From Burkholderia sp. Ac-20365 (lineage in GTDB: Bacteria > Pseudomonadota > Gammaproteobacteria > Burkholderiales > Burkholderiaceae), in assembly GCF_017104715.1 (NCBI RefSeq), contig NZ_JAAGPI010000009.1:1-64000 (forward strand): a DNA stretch of 64,000 nucleotides. The letters run 5' to 3'. Positions 26,418 to 34,416 of this stretch are shown here, piece by piece. The notes under the pieces were generated by a model. The model was given only the letters and a program-made list of their open reading frames with translations. It searched no databases and was not told the origin of the DNA. Each line of letters starts with the position of its first letter. Within the stretch, counting starts at the first letter, position 1. A program made the translations under genes and the position numbers.

Positions 26418-27194
26418 ATGGGCCGTTCGATCAATCTGGAAGGCAAGGTCGCGCTGATTACGGGCGCCTCGAGTGGACTCGGCAAGCGGTTTGCCATGGT
26501 GCTGTCGCAGGCGGGCGCCAAGGTCGTGCTGGCAAGCCGACGAATCGAACGCCTGAAGGAATTGCGCGCCGAGATCGAGGCATCGGGCGGCGCGGCGGCG
26601 GTCGTGTCGCTCGACGTGACCGATTACCAGAGCATCAAGTCGGCCGTCGCGCACGCCGAGACCGAGGCGGGCACGATCGATATCCTCGTCAACAATTCGG
26701 GCGTCTCGACCACGCAGAAGCTGACCGACGTGACGCCCGCCGACTTCGAATACGTGTTCGACACGAACACGCGCGGCGCCTTTTTCGTCGCGCAGGAAGT
26801 GGCCAAGCGGATGATCATGCGGGGCGTCGGCGGGAACAAGCCGCCGTACCGGATCATCAATATCGCGTCGGTGGCGGGCTTGCGGGTGCTGCCGCAGATC
26901 GGGCTTTATTCGATGAGCAAGGCGGCCGTCGTGCATATGACAAAAGCGATGGCGCAGGAATGGGGCCGCCACGGCATCAATGTGAACGCGATCTGCCCGG
27001 GCTATATCGATACCGAGATCAATCATCATCACTGGTCGACCGATCAGGGGCAGAAACTGGTGTCGATGCTGCCGCGACATCGCGTCGGCAAGCCGGAAGA
27101 TCTCGACGGGCTGTTGCTGCTGCTGGCCGCTGACGAATCGCAGTTCATCAACGGCTCGGTGATTGCTGCCGACGACGGCTTCGGGCTGTCGTAA
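26418..27194 (+). CDS. Short-chain dehydrogenase/reductase
   Basis: A 258-residue classical SDR. The cofactor loop TGASSGLG is at residues 15-22, NNSG at 92-95, and the catalytic set is Ser151, Tyr164 and Lys168 (YSMSK). ICPGYIDTE follows. An Arg pair after the second strand (SRRIERL) favours NADP(H). The substrate is unknown; neighbours in acyl-CoA metabolism (ETF-QO, thioesterase) suggest a 3-oxoacyl or 3-hydroxyacyl compound. AAGGAAAACG precedes the ATG. Confidence 0.9.
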   Translation: MGRSINLEGKVALITGASSGLGKRFAMVLSQAGAKVVLASRRIERLKELRAEIEASGGAAAVVSLDVTDYQSIKSAVAHAETEAGTIDILVNNSGVSTTQKLTDVTPADFEYVFDTNTRGAFFVAQEVAKRMIMRGVGGNKPPYRIINIASVAGLRVLPQIGLYSMSKAAVVHMTKAMAQEWGRHGINVNAICPGYIDTEINHHHWSTDQGQKLVSMLPRHRVGKPEDLDGLLLLLAADESQFINGSVIAADDGFGLS

Positions 27195-27374
27195 CCCGAT
27201 CCGCCAGGCGTTTCGCGGTGTTCACAGCAGAAAATCGCGAAACGCGCGATCATTGACAGCCGTGTGCAACGTCCGCGTCACGCGGCAGGTTGCACGATCC
27301 AACATGGCTGCCGTGCCTGCGGGCGCGGCGCCGGCTATCCTGTTTTTCCCGATTCAAACCGTAGAAGAAGTGCA

Positions 27375-27812
27375 ATGAGCGCAATGAGTGATTACCACCC
27401 CGTTTTTGAGATGTCGATGCCGATCCGTTGGGGCGACATGGACGCGTTCGGCCATGTGAACAACACGGTCTATTTCCGCTACATGGAGCAGGTGCGGATT
27501 TCCTGGTTCGAGCAACTGGGCATTGCCGGCGGCAATGGCGAAGGGCAAGGGCCCGTGATCGTCAATGCGTCGATGGAGTTTCTGAAGCAGCTGCACTATC
27601 CGGGCGATGTGATTGGCCGCATGACGGTCGGCACGCCGGGCCGCAGCAGCTTCGACACCGGCTTCGAACTGTTCCGCGCCGACGATCCGAACACGCTGTA
27701 CGCACGCGGCAATGCGAAATGCGTATGGATCGATTACGCGGCCGGCAAGTCGGTGCCGATTCCCGATCTGCTGCGCTCGACGATCGAACACGCGCATCTC
27801 GTGAAGGCCTGA
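27375..27812 (+). CDS. Acyl-CoA thioesterase, hotdog fold (YbgC/4-hydroxybenzoyl-CoA thioesterase type)
   Basis: A 145-residue hotdog-fold protein. The catalytic stretch IRWGDMDAFGHVNNTVYFRY (about residues 17-36) has the aspartate and the HVNN typical of YbgC-like thioesterases, which hydrolyse acyl-CoA to free acid and CoA. ATG 27375 fits the family length; a longer frame starting at 27264 would cover intergenic sequence. It lies 180 bases after the SDR gene on the same strand and may share its transcript. Confidence 0.87.
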   Translation: MSAMSDYHPVFEMSMPIRWGDMDAFGHVNNTVYFRYMEQVRISWFEQLGIAGGNGEGQGPVIVNASMEFLKQLHYPGDVIGRMTVGTPGRSSFDTGFELFRADDPNTLYARGNAKCVWIDYAAGKSVPIPDLLRSTIEHAHLVKA

Positions 27813-27881
27813 ACGCCTTCCGTCATATAGCGAAGACCTCGCGCGTCGGCCTTCCGTGCCGGCGCCAAAACGCTTCAGAAG

Positions 27882-28427
27882 TCAGTTCCCCAGCAGCCGC
27901 TGCAGCAGTTCCGTCGCGTTCCCGGTGCCGTATTTGCGCATCAACCGCGCGCGATACACATCGACAGTGCGCGAGCTGATGTCGAGAATCCGCCCGATCT
28001 GCTTGCTCGTTTTTCCCGTTACCAGTTGCGCGGCAATTTCGCGTTCGCGCGGCGTCAGTTCGACGGCGACCCGCCGCGTCGCGCTCAGGTCCTCGAAGGT
28101 CCAGACGCCCGCTGCGTGCGGGATCGACAGATCGAGCGAGCGGCCCGTCACGTGGCACCAGAACAGCTCGCCATTCGCGCGCTTCATGATGCGGTCGTCG
28201 GCGTAACTGCCTTGCGCCGTCATGATGGGTGGAATGCGCGCGCCGATCCGCTCGAACTCGTCCGGCGACGGATACAGCACGGCGAACGATTGTCCCAGCA
28301 ACGACTCGCGCGAGCGGCCGAAGATCGCGGCCAGCTGGTCGTTGCAGTCTTCGATGATCCGTTCGCGCGACAGCACGAGGCCGATTGGCGCGAGGTGAAA
28401 GGCGGTTTGATAATCCAGAGCAGGCAT
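27882..28427 (-). CDS. PAS-LuxR transcriptional regulator
   Basis: A 181-residue protein with a single PAS sensor domain (about residues 5-110, with DCNDQLAAIFGRSRESLLGQ) and a C-terminal LuxR/FixJ helix-turn-helix (LTPREREIAAQLVTGKTSKQ, then TVDVYRARLMRKYG). It has no receiver domain, so it probably senses a ligand or cofactor directly rather than being phosphorylated. It is divergent from the CoA-transferase genes across 277 bases and is their likely regulator. An AATAC/GTATT dyad at 28462-28485 is a possible binding site. Confidence 0.85.
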   Translation of the reverse strand: MPALDYQTAFHLAPIGLVLSRERIIEDCNDQLAAIFGRSRESLLGQSFAVLYPSPDEFERIGARIPPIMTAQGSYADDRIMKRANGELFWCHVTGRSLDLSIPHAAGVWTFEDLSATRRVAVELTPREREIAAQLVTGKTSKQIGRILDISSRTVDVYRARLMRKYGTGNATELLQRLLGN

Positions 28428-28704
28428 GAATTCAGCGAAGGCGGCGACGGGATGCGGTACGAATACTTATGTATTTTTGCGTATTGTGCCGCAAGGCCGT
28501 CGCATCGTACCCTTTCGGCACATCACAAGATGCTCGGCTGGCGTGCTCGAGCACCTGTTCGCAAGGTTTTGCACGAGTCGCGCCACCATTCGCCGCAGAT
28601 GACTAGAATGGCGTTTCGGGCCTCGCCCGCAGCGCCCAGTCGACATAAGAACGGCGTCGCACCAATCCGTATTTCGGAAATCCAGTCAAGGAAGGGACAC
28701 ACTG

Positions 28705-29409
28705 ATGAATAAAGTCTACGCAAGCGCGGCGGCCGCGCTCGAAGGCATCGTCAAGGACGGCCAGACGTTTGCCGTCGGCGGCTTTGGATTGTGCGGCATC
28801 CCCGAAGCGCTGATCGCGTCGCTGCGCGATTCGGGCGTCAAGGGCATCACCTGCATCAGCAACAACGCGGGTGTCGACGGTTTCGGCCTCGGCCTGCTGC
28901 TGGAAACGCGCCAGATCAAGAAAATGATCTCGTCGTACGTCGGCGAGAACAAGGAATTCGAGCGCCAGTATCTGGCGGGCGAACTCGAACTGGAATTCAC
29001 GCCGCAAGGCACGCTGGCCGAAAAGCTGCGCGCGGGCGGCTCGGGCATTCCGGCGTTCTTCACGAACACGGGCTACGGCACGATCATCGCGGACGGCAAG
29101 GAAACGCGTCAGTTCGGCGAAAACCATTACGTGCTCGAACACTCGCTGACGGCCGACGTCGCGCTCGTCAAGGCATGGAAGGCCGACAAGTCGGGCAACC
29201 TGATCTATCGCCGCACCGCGCGCAACTTCAACCCGATGTGCGCGATGGCGGGCAAGATCACGGTGGTGGAAGTCGAGGAGATCGTCGAGACGGGCGAGCT
29301 CGATCCGGACGCAATCCACACGCCGGGCATTTTCGTGCAGCGCATCGTGCTGAACGCGAACCCGGAAAAACGCATTGAACAACGCATCGTCCGCGCGAAA
29401 GGAGAATAA
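28705..29409 (+). CDS. scoA: 3-oxoacid CoA-transferase subunit A
   Basis: A 234-residue subunit of a two-subunit class I CoA-transferase. It has the CoA-binding GGFGLCGIPE near residues 26-35 and the ISNNAGVDGFGLG segment typical of succinyl-CoA:3-ketoacid transferases. With subunit B it moves CoA from succinyl-CoA to acetoacetate or a similar 3-oxoacid, making ketone bodies usable. GGAAGGGACAC precedes the ATG. Subunit B starts 2 bases after its stop, so they form an operon; a PAS-LuxR regulator is divergent. Confidence 0.93.
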   Translation: MNKVYASAAAALEGIVKDGQTFAVGGFGLCGIPEALIASLRDSGVKGITCISNNAGVDGFGLGLLLETRQIKKMISSYVGENKEFERQYLAGELELEFTPQGTLAEKLRAGGSGIPAFFTNTGYGTIIADGKETRQFGENHYVLEHSLTADVALVKAWKADKSGNLIYRRTARNFNPMCAMAGKITVVEVEEIVETGELDPDAIHTPGIFVQRIVLNANPEKRIEQRIVRAKGE

Positions 29410-29411
29410 CC

Positions 29412-30053
29412 ATGGCTTGGAATCGTGACCAGATGGCCGCGCGCGCGGCGCAGGAACTGCAGGACGGCTTCTATGTGAACCTGGGCATCGGCCTGCCGAC
29501 GCTCGTCGCCAACCACGTGCCGGCCGGCATGGAAGTGTGGCTGCAATCGGAAAACGGCCTGCTCGGCATCGGCCCGTCGCCGTATGAAGACGAAGTGGAC
29601 GCCGATCTCATCAACGCCGGCAAGCAGACGGTGACGACGCTGCCGGGCTCGTCGATTTTCTCGTCGGCCGATTCGTTCGCGATGATCCGCGGCGGCCACA
29701 TCAACCTGGCCATCCTCGGCGCCATGCAGATCAGCAAGAAGGGCGATCTGGCGAACTGGATGATCCCCGGCAAGATGATCAAGGGCATGGGCGGCGCGAT
29801 GGACCTCGTCGCGGGCGTGAAGAAGGTCGTCGTGCTGATGGAGCACGTCGCGAAGGGCGACCAGCACAAGATTCTCGAAGAATGCACGCTGCCGCTGACG
29901 GGCGTGGGCGTGGTCGATCGCATCATCACGGATCTGGGCGTGATCGACGTGGTCGATGGCGGTCTGAAGCTGGTCGAACTGGCCGACGGCGTCACCGTCG
30001 ACGAGATCAAGGCGAAGACGGGTGCGCCGCTCGATACGAGCGCTGTGGGCTGA
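29412..30053 (+). CDS. scoB: 3-oxoacid CoA-transferase subunit B
   Basis: A 213-residue catalytic subunit. The nucleophilic glutamate that carries CoA as a thioester is Glu47 in QSENGLLGIGP. The following GGHINLAILGAMQ and GAMDLVAGVKKVVV segments match SCOT B subunits. It is translated right after scoA, with the ribosome site GGAG inside the end of scoA. A strong terminator lies 40 bases after the stop, so the operon is just these two genes. PcaJ (3-oxoadipate transferase) is the main alternative assignment. Confidence 0.93.
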   Translation: MAWNRDQMAARAAQELQDGFYVNLGIGLPTLVANHVPAGMEVWLQSENGLLGIGPSPYEDEVDADLINAGKQTVTTLPGSSIFSSADSFAMIRGGHINLAILGAMQISKKGDLANWMIPGKMIKGMGGAMDLVAGVKKVVVLMEHVAKGDQHKILEECTLPLTGVGVVDRIITDLGVIDVVDGGLKLVELADGVTVDEIKAKTGAPLDTSAVG

Positions 30054-30092
30054 TTTTCGCGGTCCAGCGTCTGGCTGGATTCGATGATCGTG

Positions 30093-30130
30093 AAACGGGT
30101 GCGATGCAGGTCGCACCCGTTTTTCTTTTT
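30093..30130 (+). terminator. Intrinsic terminator after scoAB
   Basis: AAACGGGTGCGA at 30093-30104 pairs perfectly with TCGCACCCGTTT at 30111-30122 around a 6-base loop; a T-rich run follows to 30130. Confidence 0.9.
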
Positions 30131-30249
30131 GGCGTTTGTGATTTTGTCCTATGCCGTTCGACCGATGAGCCGTGGCGGCGAAGCGGTTTAGAATCGATCG
30201 TGTTCCGTGCAGCGTTGCACGCCGCTTGACTTCGATCGAGGGAATCCTG

Positions 30250-31182
30250 ATGACCGCCACGCCTGTCGCCACGTCTGTCGCTGCTACGCCCGCACTCGAT
30301 TCCGCCACGCCCCGTCAGCGCTACGTGCAATGCGCGAGTCCTGCGGGCCTGCACCGCATCGCGTACACCGAATGGGGCGCGCCAGACAACCCGCGCGTGC
30401 TGGTCTGCGTGCATGGCCTCACGCGCTCGGGGCGCGATTTCGACAGGCTCGCGGTGGCGCTGTCGTCGACGTATCGCGTGGTGTGCCCGGATGTGGTCGG
30501 GCGAGGCTTGTCTTCGTGGCTCGCCAACCCCAGTTACTACATGATCCCGCAGTACGTGGGCGACATGGTCACGCTCGTCGCGCGGCTCGGCGTGGAATCG
30601 GTGGACTGGTTCGGCACGTCGATGGGCGGGCTGATCGGCATGGCGTTCGCCGGGTTGAAGGATTCGCCCATCCGCAAGATGATCGTCAACGATGTCGGCC
30701 CGCATGTAGAGCCTGGCGCGATCGAACGTATTGGCAGTTATCTGGGGCAGCCTGTGTCGTTTGCCACGCAGCAGGAGGCAATCGATCACGCCGCGCTGCT
30801 CGCGCAATCGTTCGGTCCGTTGACGCCGGAAGAGTGGCGCGAGATCAATACGCCGCTCGTGCATGAGCGTGATGGCGCCTGGCGCTTTCGTTACGATCCG
30901 CGCATCGCCGAGCCGTTCACGAAGACCACGCCTGAAATGGTGGCGCTTGGCGAGGCGGCGCTGTGGCAGTCTTTCGCCGCCATTGAAGGCCCCGTGCTCG
31001 TCGTGCGCGGCGCGCAATCGGATCTGCTCTCGCCCGAAACCGTCGTGCAGATGAAAGAGAAGGGACGTAACGTGTCGAGCGTCGAAATCCCCGGGGTGGG
31101 CCATGCGCCGGCGTTCCTTTCTCCTGATCAGATCGACATTGCGAAACGGTTCTTTCTCGGGGGCGGCGCTGACGCGTCATAA
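30250..31182 (+). CDS. Alpha/beta hydrolase
   Basis: A 310-residue alpha/beta-fold hydrolase. The oxyanion strand is VCVHGLTRSGRDF (about residues 52-64), the nucleophile elbow GTSMGG lies near residue 124 (serine nucleophile), and the catalytic histidine is in GVGHAPAFLSPDQ near the C-terminus. It resembles the MhpC-like branch, but the substrate is not evident. ATG 30250 is preceded by GAGGGAA, so the longer upstream frame is rejected. It is followed by a Rid gene on the same strand. Confidence 0.87.
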   Translation: MTATPVATSVAATPALDSATPRQRYVQCASPAGLHRIAYTEWGAPDNPRVLVCVHGLTRSGRDFDRLAVALSSTYRVVCPDVVGRGLSSWLANPSYYMIPQYVGDMVTLVARLGVESVDWFGTSMGGLIGMAFAGLKDSPIRKMIVNDVGPHVEPGAIERIGSYLGQPVSFATQQEAIDHAALLAQSFGPLTPEEWREINTPLVHERDGAWRFRYDPRIAEPFTKTTPEMVALGEAALWQSFAAIEGPVLVVRGAQSDLLSPETVVQMKEKGRNVSSVEIPGVGHAPAFLSPDQIDIAKRFFLGGGADAS

Positions 31183-31302
31183 TATGAGATTGGCGCGGCG
31201 GCGTTGGGCAGAACTCCAAAGTGGGTTTGCCCGCGTGAGTGGATGCAACACGCATCGTTGCGCAGCGTCGTATTTTTTCATTCTCAACGGACAGGAATTT
31301 CC

Positions 31303-31656
31303 ATGGCAGTCATTCGTCACCACGTCGGCAAGCGTCTTTCGGAAACGGCTGTGCACAACGGCACGGTTTATCTGGCTGGCCAGATTGCCGAAGACACTGA
31401 CCAGGACATCGTCGGTCAGACGCGCGAAGTGCTCGGCCACATCGACCGCCTGCTCGGTGAAGTCAACAGCGACAAGTCGCTGCTGCTGTCGGTGCAGATC
31501 TATATCTCGGACATGGTGCATTTCGCCGGCATGAACGCCGCGTGGGACGAGTGGGTCGCGCAGGGCAACACGCCGCCGCGTGCCACTGTCGAGGCGAAGC
31601 TTGCTAATCCGAAGTGCCTCGTCGAAGTGGTCGTCGTTGCTGCGCAGCGCAGCTAA
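31303..31656 (+). CDS. RidA-family protein
   Basis: A 117-residue Rid-fold protein. RidA deaminates reactive enamine/imine intermediates released by PLP enzymes. The segment RATVEAKLANPKCLVEVVVV contains the conserved arginine and glutamate, although the motif differs from the classic RidA ending, so this is one of the Rid2-type subfamilies and may act on other imines. ACAGGAA sits before ATG 31303; the longer frame from 31204 is not conserved. The next gene is relA. Confidence 0.87.
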   Translation: MAVIRHHVGKRLSETAVHNGTVYLAGQIAEDTDQDIVGQTREVLGHIDRLLGEVNSDKSLLLSVQIYISDMVHFAGMNAAWDEWVAQGNTPPRATVEAKLANPKCLVEVVVVAAQRS

Positions 31657-31716
31657 ATACATCACTCGCGTTTCAAGTATTCGCCAGACTCGCCCGCGCG
31701 TCGCGCGGGCCGCCGC

Positions 31717-33960
31717 ATGATGAACACCGATACTGTCACGACCGCTCCGCATCCGACGCCGTCCTTTGACGACGCGCTCGCGTTCGTGCGTGAGCACGCG
31801 GGCGACGCACGCCTGTCATCGGGCGAATTGCTCGCGGATCACGCGGCGGGCACGGCGTCCATTATGCGCACGCTCAACGTCGATCCGTCTGCTGTCGTGG
31901 CAGCGGCACTGTTTTCGCTGACGCCGCATCTGGAGAATCCCGAGCAGACCATCGCCGACAACTTCGGTGAGGAAGTCGCGCAACTGGTCGGCGACGTGCG
32001 CAAGCTGCTGCGGCTAGGCACGGTGAGCATGCGCGCAGCGCAGAATGCAATGCCCGAAGCGGGCCGCGATGCGCAGGCCGCGCGCCGCGCCCAGGTCGAA
32101 GCGCTGCGCAAGATGTTGCTCGCATTCGCGCAAGATATTCGCGTCGTGCTGATCCGGCTGGCTTCGCGCCTGCAATCGCTGCGCTATTACGCTGCGGCGA
32201 AGATCACGCCAACACCCGATGTCGCGCGCGAGACGCTCGATATCTACGCGCCGCTCGCGAACCGGCTCGGCATCTGGCAATTGAAGTGGGAACTCGAAGA
32301 TCTCGCGTTCCGCTTCGAAGAGCCGCAAACCTACAAGCGCATCGCGAAGCTGCTCGACGAGAAACGCGTCGAGCGCGAAACATATGTGTCCGAGGCGATC
32401 GCGCGGCTGCAGAACGAGCTGGCTGCGGCGCATATCAACGCCGAGGTGAGTGGCCGGCCAAAACATATCTACAGCATCTGGCGCAAGATGCGCGGCAAGG
32501 AGCTCGATTTCTCCGAGCTTTACGATGTGCGCGCATTTCGCGTCATCGTGCCGGACATCAAGGATTGCTATACGGTGCTCGGCATCGTGCACAACCTGTG
32601 GCAGCCGGTGCCGAAAGAATTCGACGACTACATCTCGCGGCCCAAGCCGAATGGCTACAAGTCGCTGCATACGGTGGTGATCGGCGACGACGGTCGCGCG
32701 TTCGAAGTGCAGATCCGCACGCAGGAGATGCATCAGTTCGCCGAGTATGGCGTGGCCGCGCACTGGCGCTACAAGGAAGCAGGTGCGCGTGGCTACGGCG
32801 GGCAATTCAGCGCCAGCGAGAAGTACGACGAGAAGATCGCGTGGCTGCGTCAACTGCTCGCCTGGAAAGACGATGTTTCCGAAGGCAAGCCGGGCGAGAA
32901 GGGCATAGTCAAGCCGTGGGAACAGCTTCGTCAGGCCACGCTCGACGACGATCATATCTATGTGCTCACCCCGCAGGCTCGTGTGATTCCGCTGCCGCAA
33001 GGCGCGACGCCGCTCGACTTCGCGTATCACCTGCACAGCGAGCTGGGCCACCGTTGCCGTGGCGCGCGCGTCGATGGCGCGATGGTGCCGCTGAATACGC
33101 CGTTGCAGAACGGGCAAACGGTCGAGATCGTTGCGGTGAAAGAGGGCGGTCCTTCACGCGACTGGCTTAATCCGCAGCTTGGTTATCTGCAAAGCAATCG
33201 CGCGCGCCAGAAGGTGCGCGCGTGGTTCAACGCGGTCGACGTGCAGGAGAACATCGCCACGGGCCGCGCGATGGTCGAAAAGACCTTGCAGCGCGAGGGC
33301 AAGACTTCGGTCAATCTCGATCAGCTGGCTGCGAAGCTCGGCTTCAAGTCCACCGACGATCTGTTCTCGGTGGTCGGCAAGGAAGAGTTCAGCTTGCGGC
33401 TCGTCGAGCAGGCGCTGAGCGATGCGCCGCCGGCCGAGCCTGTCGTCGAAGCGCCCGAGCAGTTCGAGAAGCGCAGTAGCGGCGCGAGCGTCGCGCATGG
33501 CGCGTCGACGGGCGTGCTGGTGGTGGGCGTCGACGCGTTGCTCACACAACTCGCGCGCTGCTGCCGCCCGGCGCCGCCTGACGACATAGCGGGTTTCGTC
33601 ACGCGCGGCAAAGGCATGTCGATTCATCGCAGCGACTGCCCCACGTTCCTGCGCATGGCCGAGCGTGCGCCCGAGCGCGTGCTGCAAACCGCGTGGTCCG
33701 CGGATGTGATGAGTGGGCGAGGCAAGTCGGTCTATCCCGTTGATCTGTCGATCGAAGCGACCGACCGTCAAGGTCTGCTGCGCGATATCTCCGAAGTCTT
33801 CGCGCGCGAGAAGATGAATGTGGTCGGCGTGAAGACGCAGTCGCGGCGCAACGCGGCGTTCATGCAATTCACTGTCGAAGTATCGAGCGCGGCGCAGATC
33901 CAGCGTGCGTGCGCGATGCTCGGCGAAGTGACGGGCGTCGTCAGGGCCATGCGCAAGTGA
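31717..33960 (+). CDS. relA: RelA, (p)ppGpp synthetase I
   Basis: A 747-residue RelA/SpoT homologue that makes (p)ppGpp from ATP and GTP/GDP on stalled ribosomes. Order: N-terminal pseudo-hydrolase (to about residue 200), synthetase (about 240-370, with RPKHIYSIWRKM and RPKPNGYKSLHTVV), TGS (about 410-475), a Cys-containing region (about 605, ARCCRPAPPDD) and ACT (about 674-747). Where SpoT has the HD metal motif, this protein reads AALFSLTPH (residues 64-71), so hydrolase activity should be lost; this decides RelA over SpoT. Two ATGs overlap at the start; I use the first. Confidence 0.95.
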   Translation: MMNTDTVTTAPHPTPSFDDALAFVREHAGDARLSSGELLADHAAGTASIMRTLNVDPSAVVAAALFSLTPHLENPEQTIADNFGEEVAQLVGDVRKLLRLGTVSMRAAQNAMPEAGRDAQAARRAQVEALRKMLLAFAQDIRVVLIRLASRLQSLRYYAAAKITPTPDVARETLDIYAPLANRLGIWQLKWELEDLAFRFEEPQTYKRIAKLLDEKRVERETYVSEAIARLQNELAAAHINAEVSGRPKHIYSIWRKMRGKELDFSELYDVRAFRVIVPDIKDCYTVLGIVHNLWQPVPKEFDDYISRPKPNGYKSLHTVVIGDDGRAFEVQIRTQEMHQFAEYGVAAHWRYKEAGARGYGGQFSASEKYDEKIAWLRQLLAWKDDVSEGKPGEKGIVKPWEQLRQATLDDDHIYVLTPQARVIPLPQGATPLDFAYHLHSELGHRCRGARVDGAMVPLNTPLQNGQTVEIVAVKEGGPSRDWLNPQLGYLQSNRARQKVRAWFNAVDVQENIATGRAMVEKTLQREGKTSVNLDQLAAKLGFKSTDDLFSVVGKEEFSLRLVEQALSDAPPAEPVVEAPEQFEKRSSGASVAHGASTGVLVVGVDALLTQLARCCRPAPPDDIAGFVTRGKGMSIHRSDCPTFLRMAERAPERVLQTAWSADVMSGRGKSVYPVDLSIEATDRQGLLRDISEVFAREKMNVVGVKTQSRRNAAFMQFTVEVSSAAQIQRACAMLGEVTGVVRAMRK

Positions 33961-34019
33961 AGGTGTAGGCTCTTGCGCGGAGGCGGCATCGGAATTTTGA
34001 TGTCTCCGCATAAAAACAC

Positions 34020-34048
34020 TTGCCAACTTTCTGTGGGCTCCATATAAT
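34020..34048 (+). promoter_or_regulatory. Sigma-70 promoter of tRNA-Val
   Basis: TTGCCA (34020-34025), exactly 17 bases, then the perfect TATAAT (34043-34048). The tRNA 5' end lies 12 bases after the -10 element, so the leader would be only a few bases long. Confidence 0.85.
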
Positions 34049-34059
34049 CTCGTTTCTCT

Positions 34060-34136
34060 AGGCTCGTAGCTCAGCTGGTTAGAGCACCACCTTGACATGG
34101 TGGGGGTCGTTGGTTCGAGTCCAATCGAGCCTACCA
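34060..34136 (+). tRNA. tRNA-Val (anticodon GAC)
   Basis: A 77-nt gene with all cloverleaf arms: acceptor AGGCTCG paired with CGAGCCT, D arm GCTC/GAGC, anticodon stem CCACC/GGTGG with loop TTGACAT, T arm with GGTTCGAGTCC, and an encoded CCA at 34134-34136. The anticodon GAC at 34094-34096 reads GUC and GUU. It has its own promoter and a terminator at 34320. Confidence 0.97.
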
Positions 34137-34319
34137 ACGAATCAGAAGCTTCGGTTTGCCGAGGTTTCGCAAACGCGAGTTGCAATGAGCGCCTCGGCGC
34201 AAAGAGCGAACAAAGCGAACATGGTTATGACACCGCGAACGTTGACCGGAACAGTTTCGGAGCGACGCTAGTCGAGGACCAATTTCGCCCTTGTGTTTGC
34301 AGTAGTTAGCAGGAATACG

Positions 34320-34355
34320 AATGCGGCCCCTCGAAAGCGGGGCCGCATTTTTTTT
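34320..34355 (+). terminator. Strong intrinsic terminator between tRNA-Val and thrS
   Basis: AATGCGGCCCC at 34320-34330 pairs perfectly with GGGGCCGCATT at 34339-34349 around an 8-base loop, followed by eight Ts. It ends the tRNA transcript. It lies only about 60 bases before the thrS start, so it could also act as an attenuator if transcription continues into thrS. The 180 bases between the tRNA and this hairpin hold no gene; a TTGACC at 34242 is the only promoter-like hexamer. Confidence 0.9.
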
Positions 34356-34416
34356 GGTCGATTTTTTTAATGGCTTGTTGCCTGTGCCGCCGCCGGCCGG
34401 CATGACGGAGAACGCA

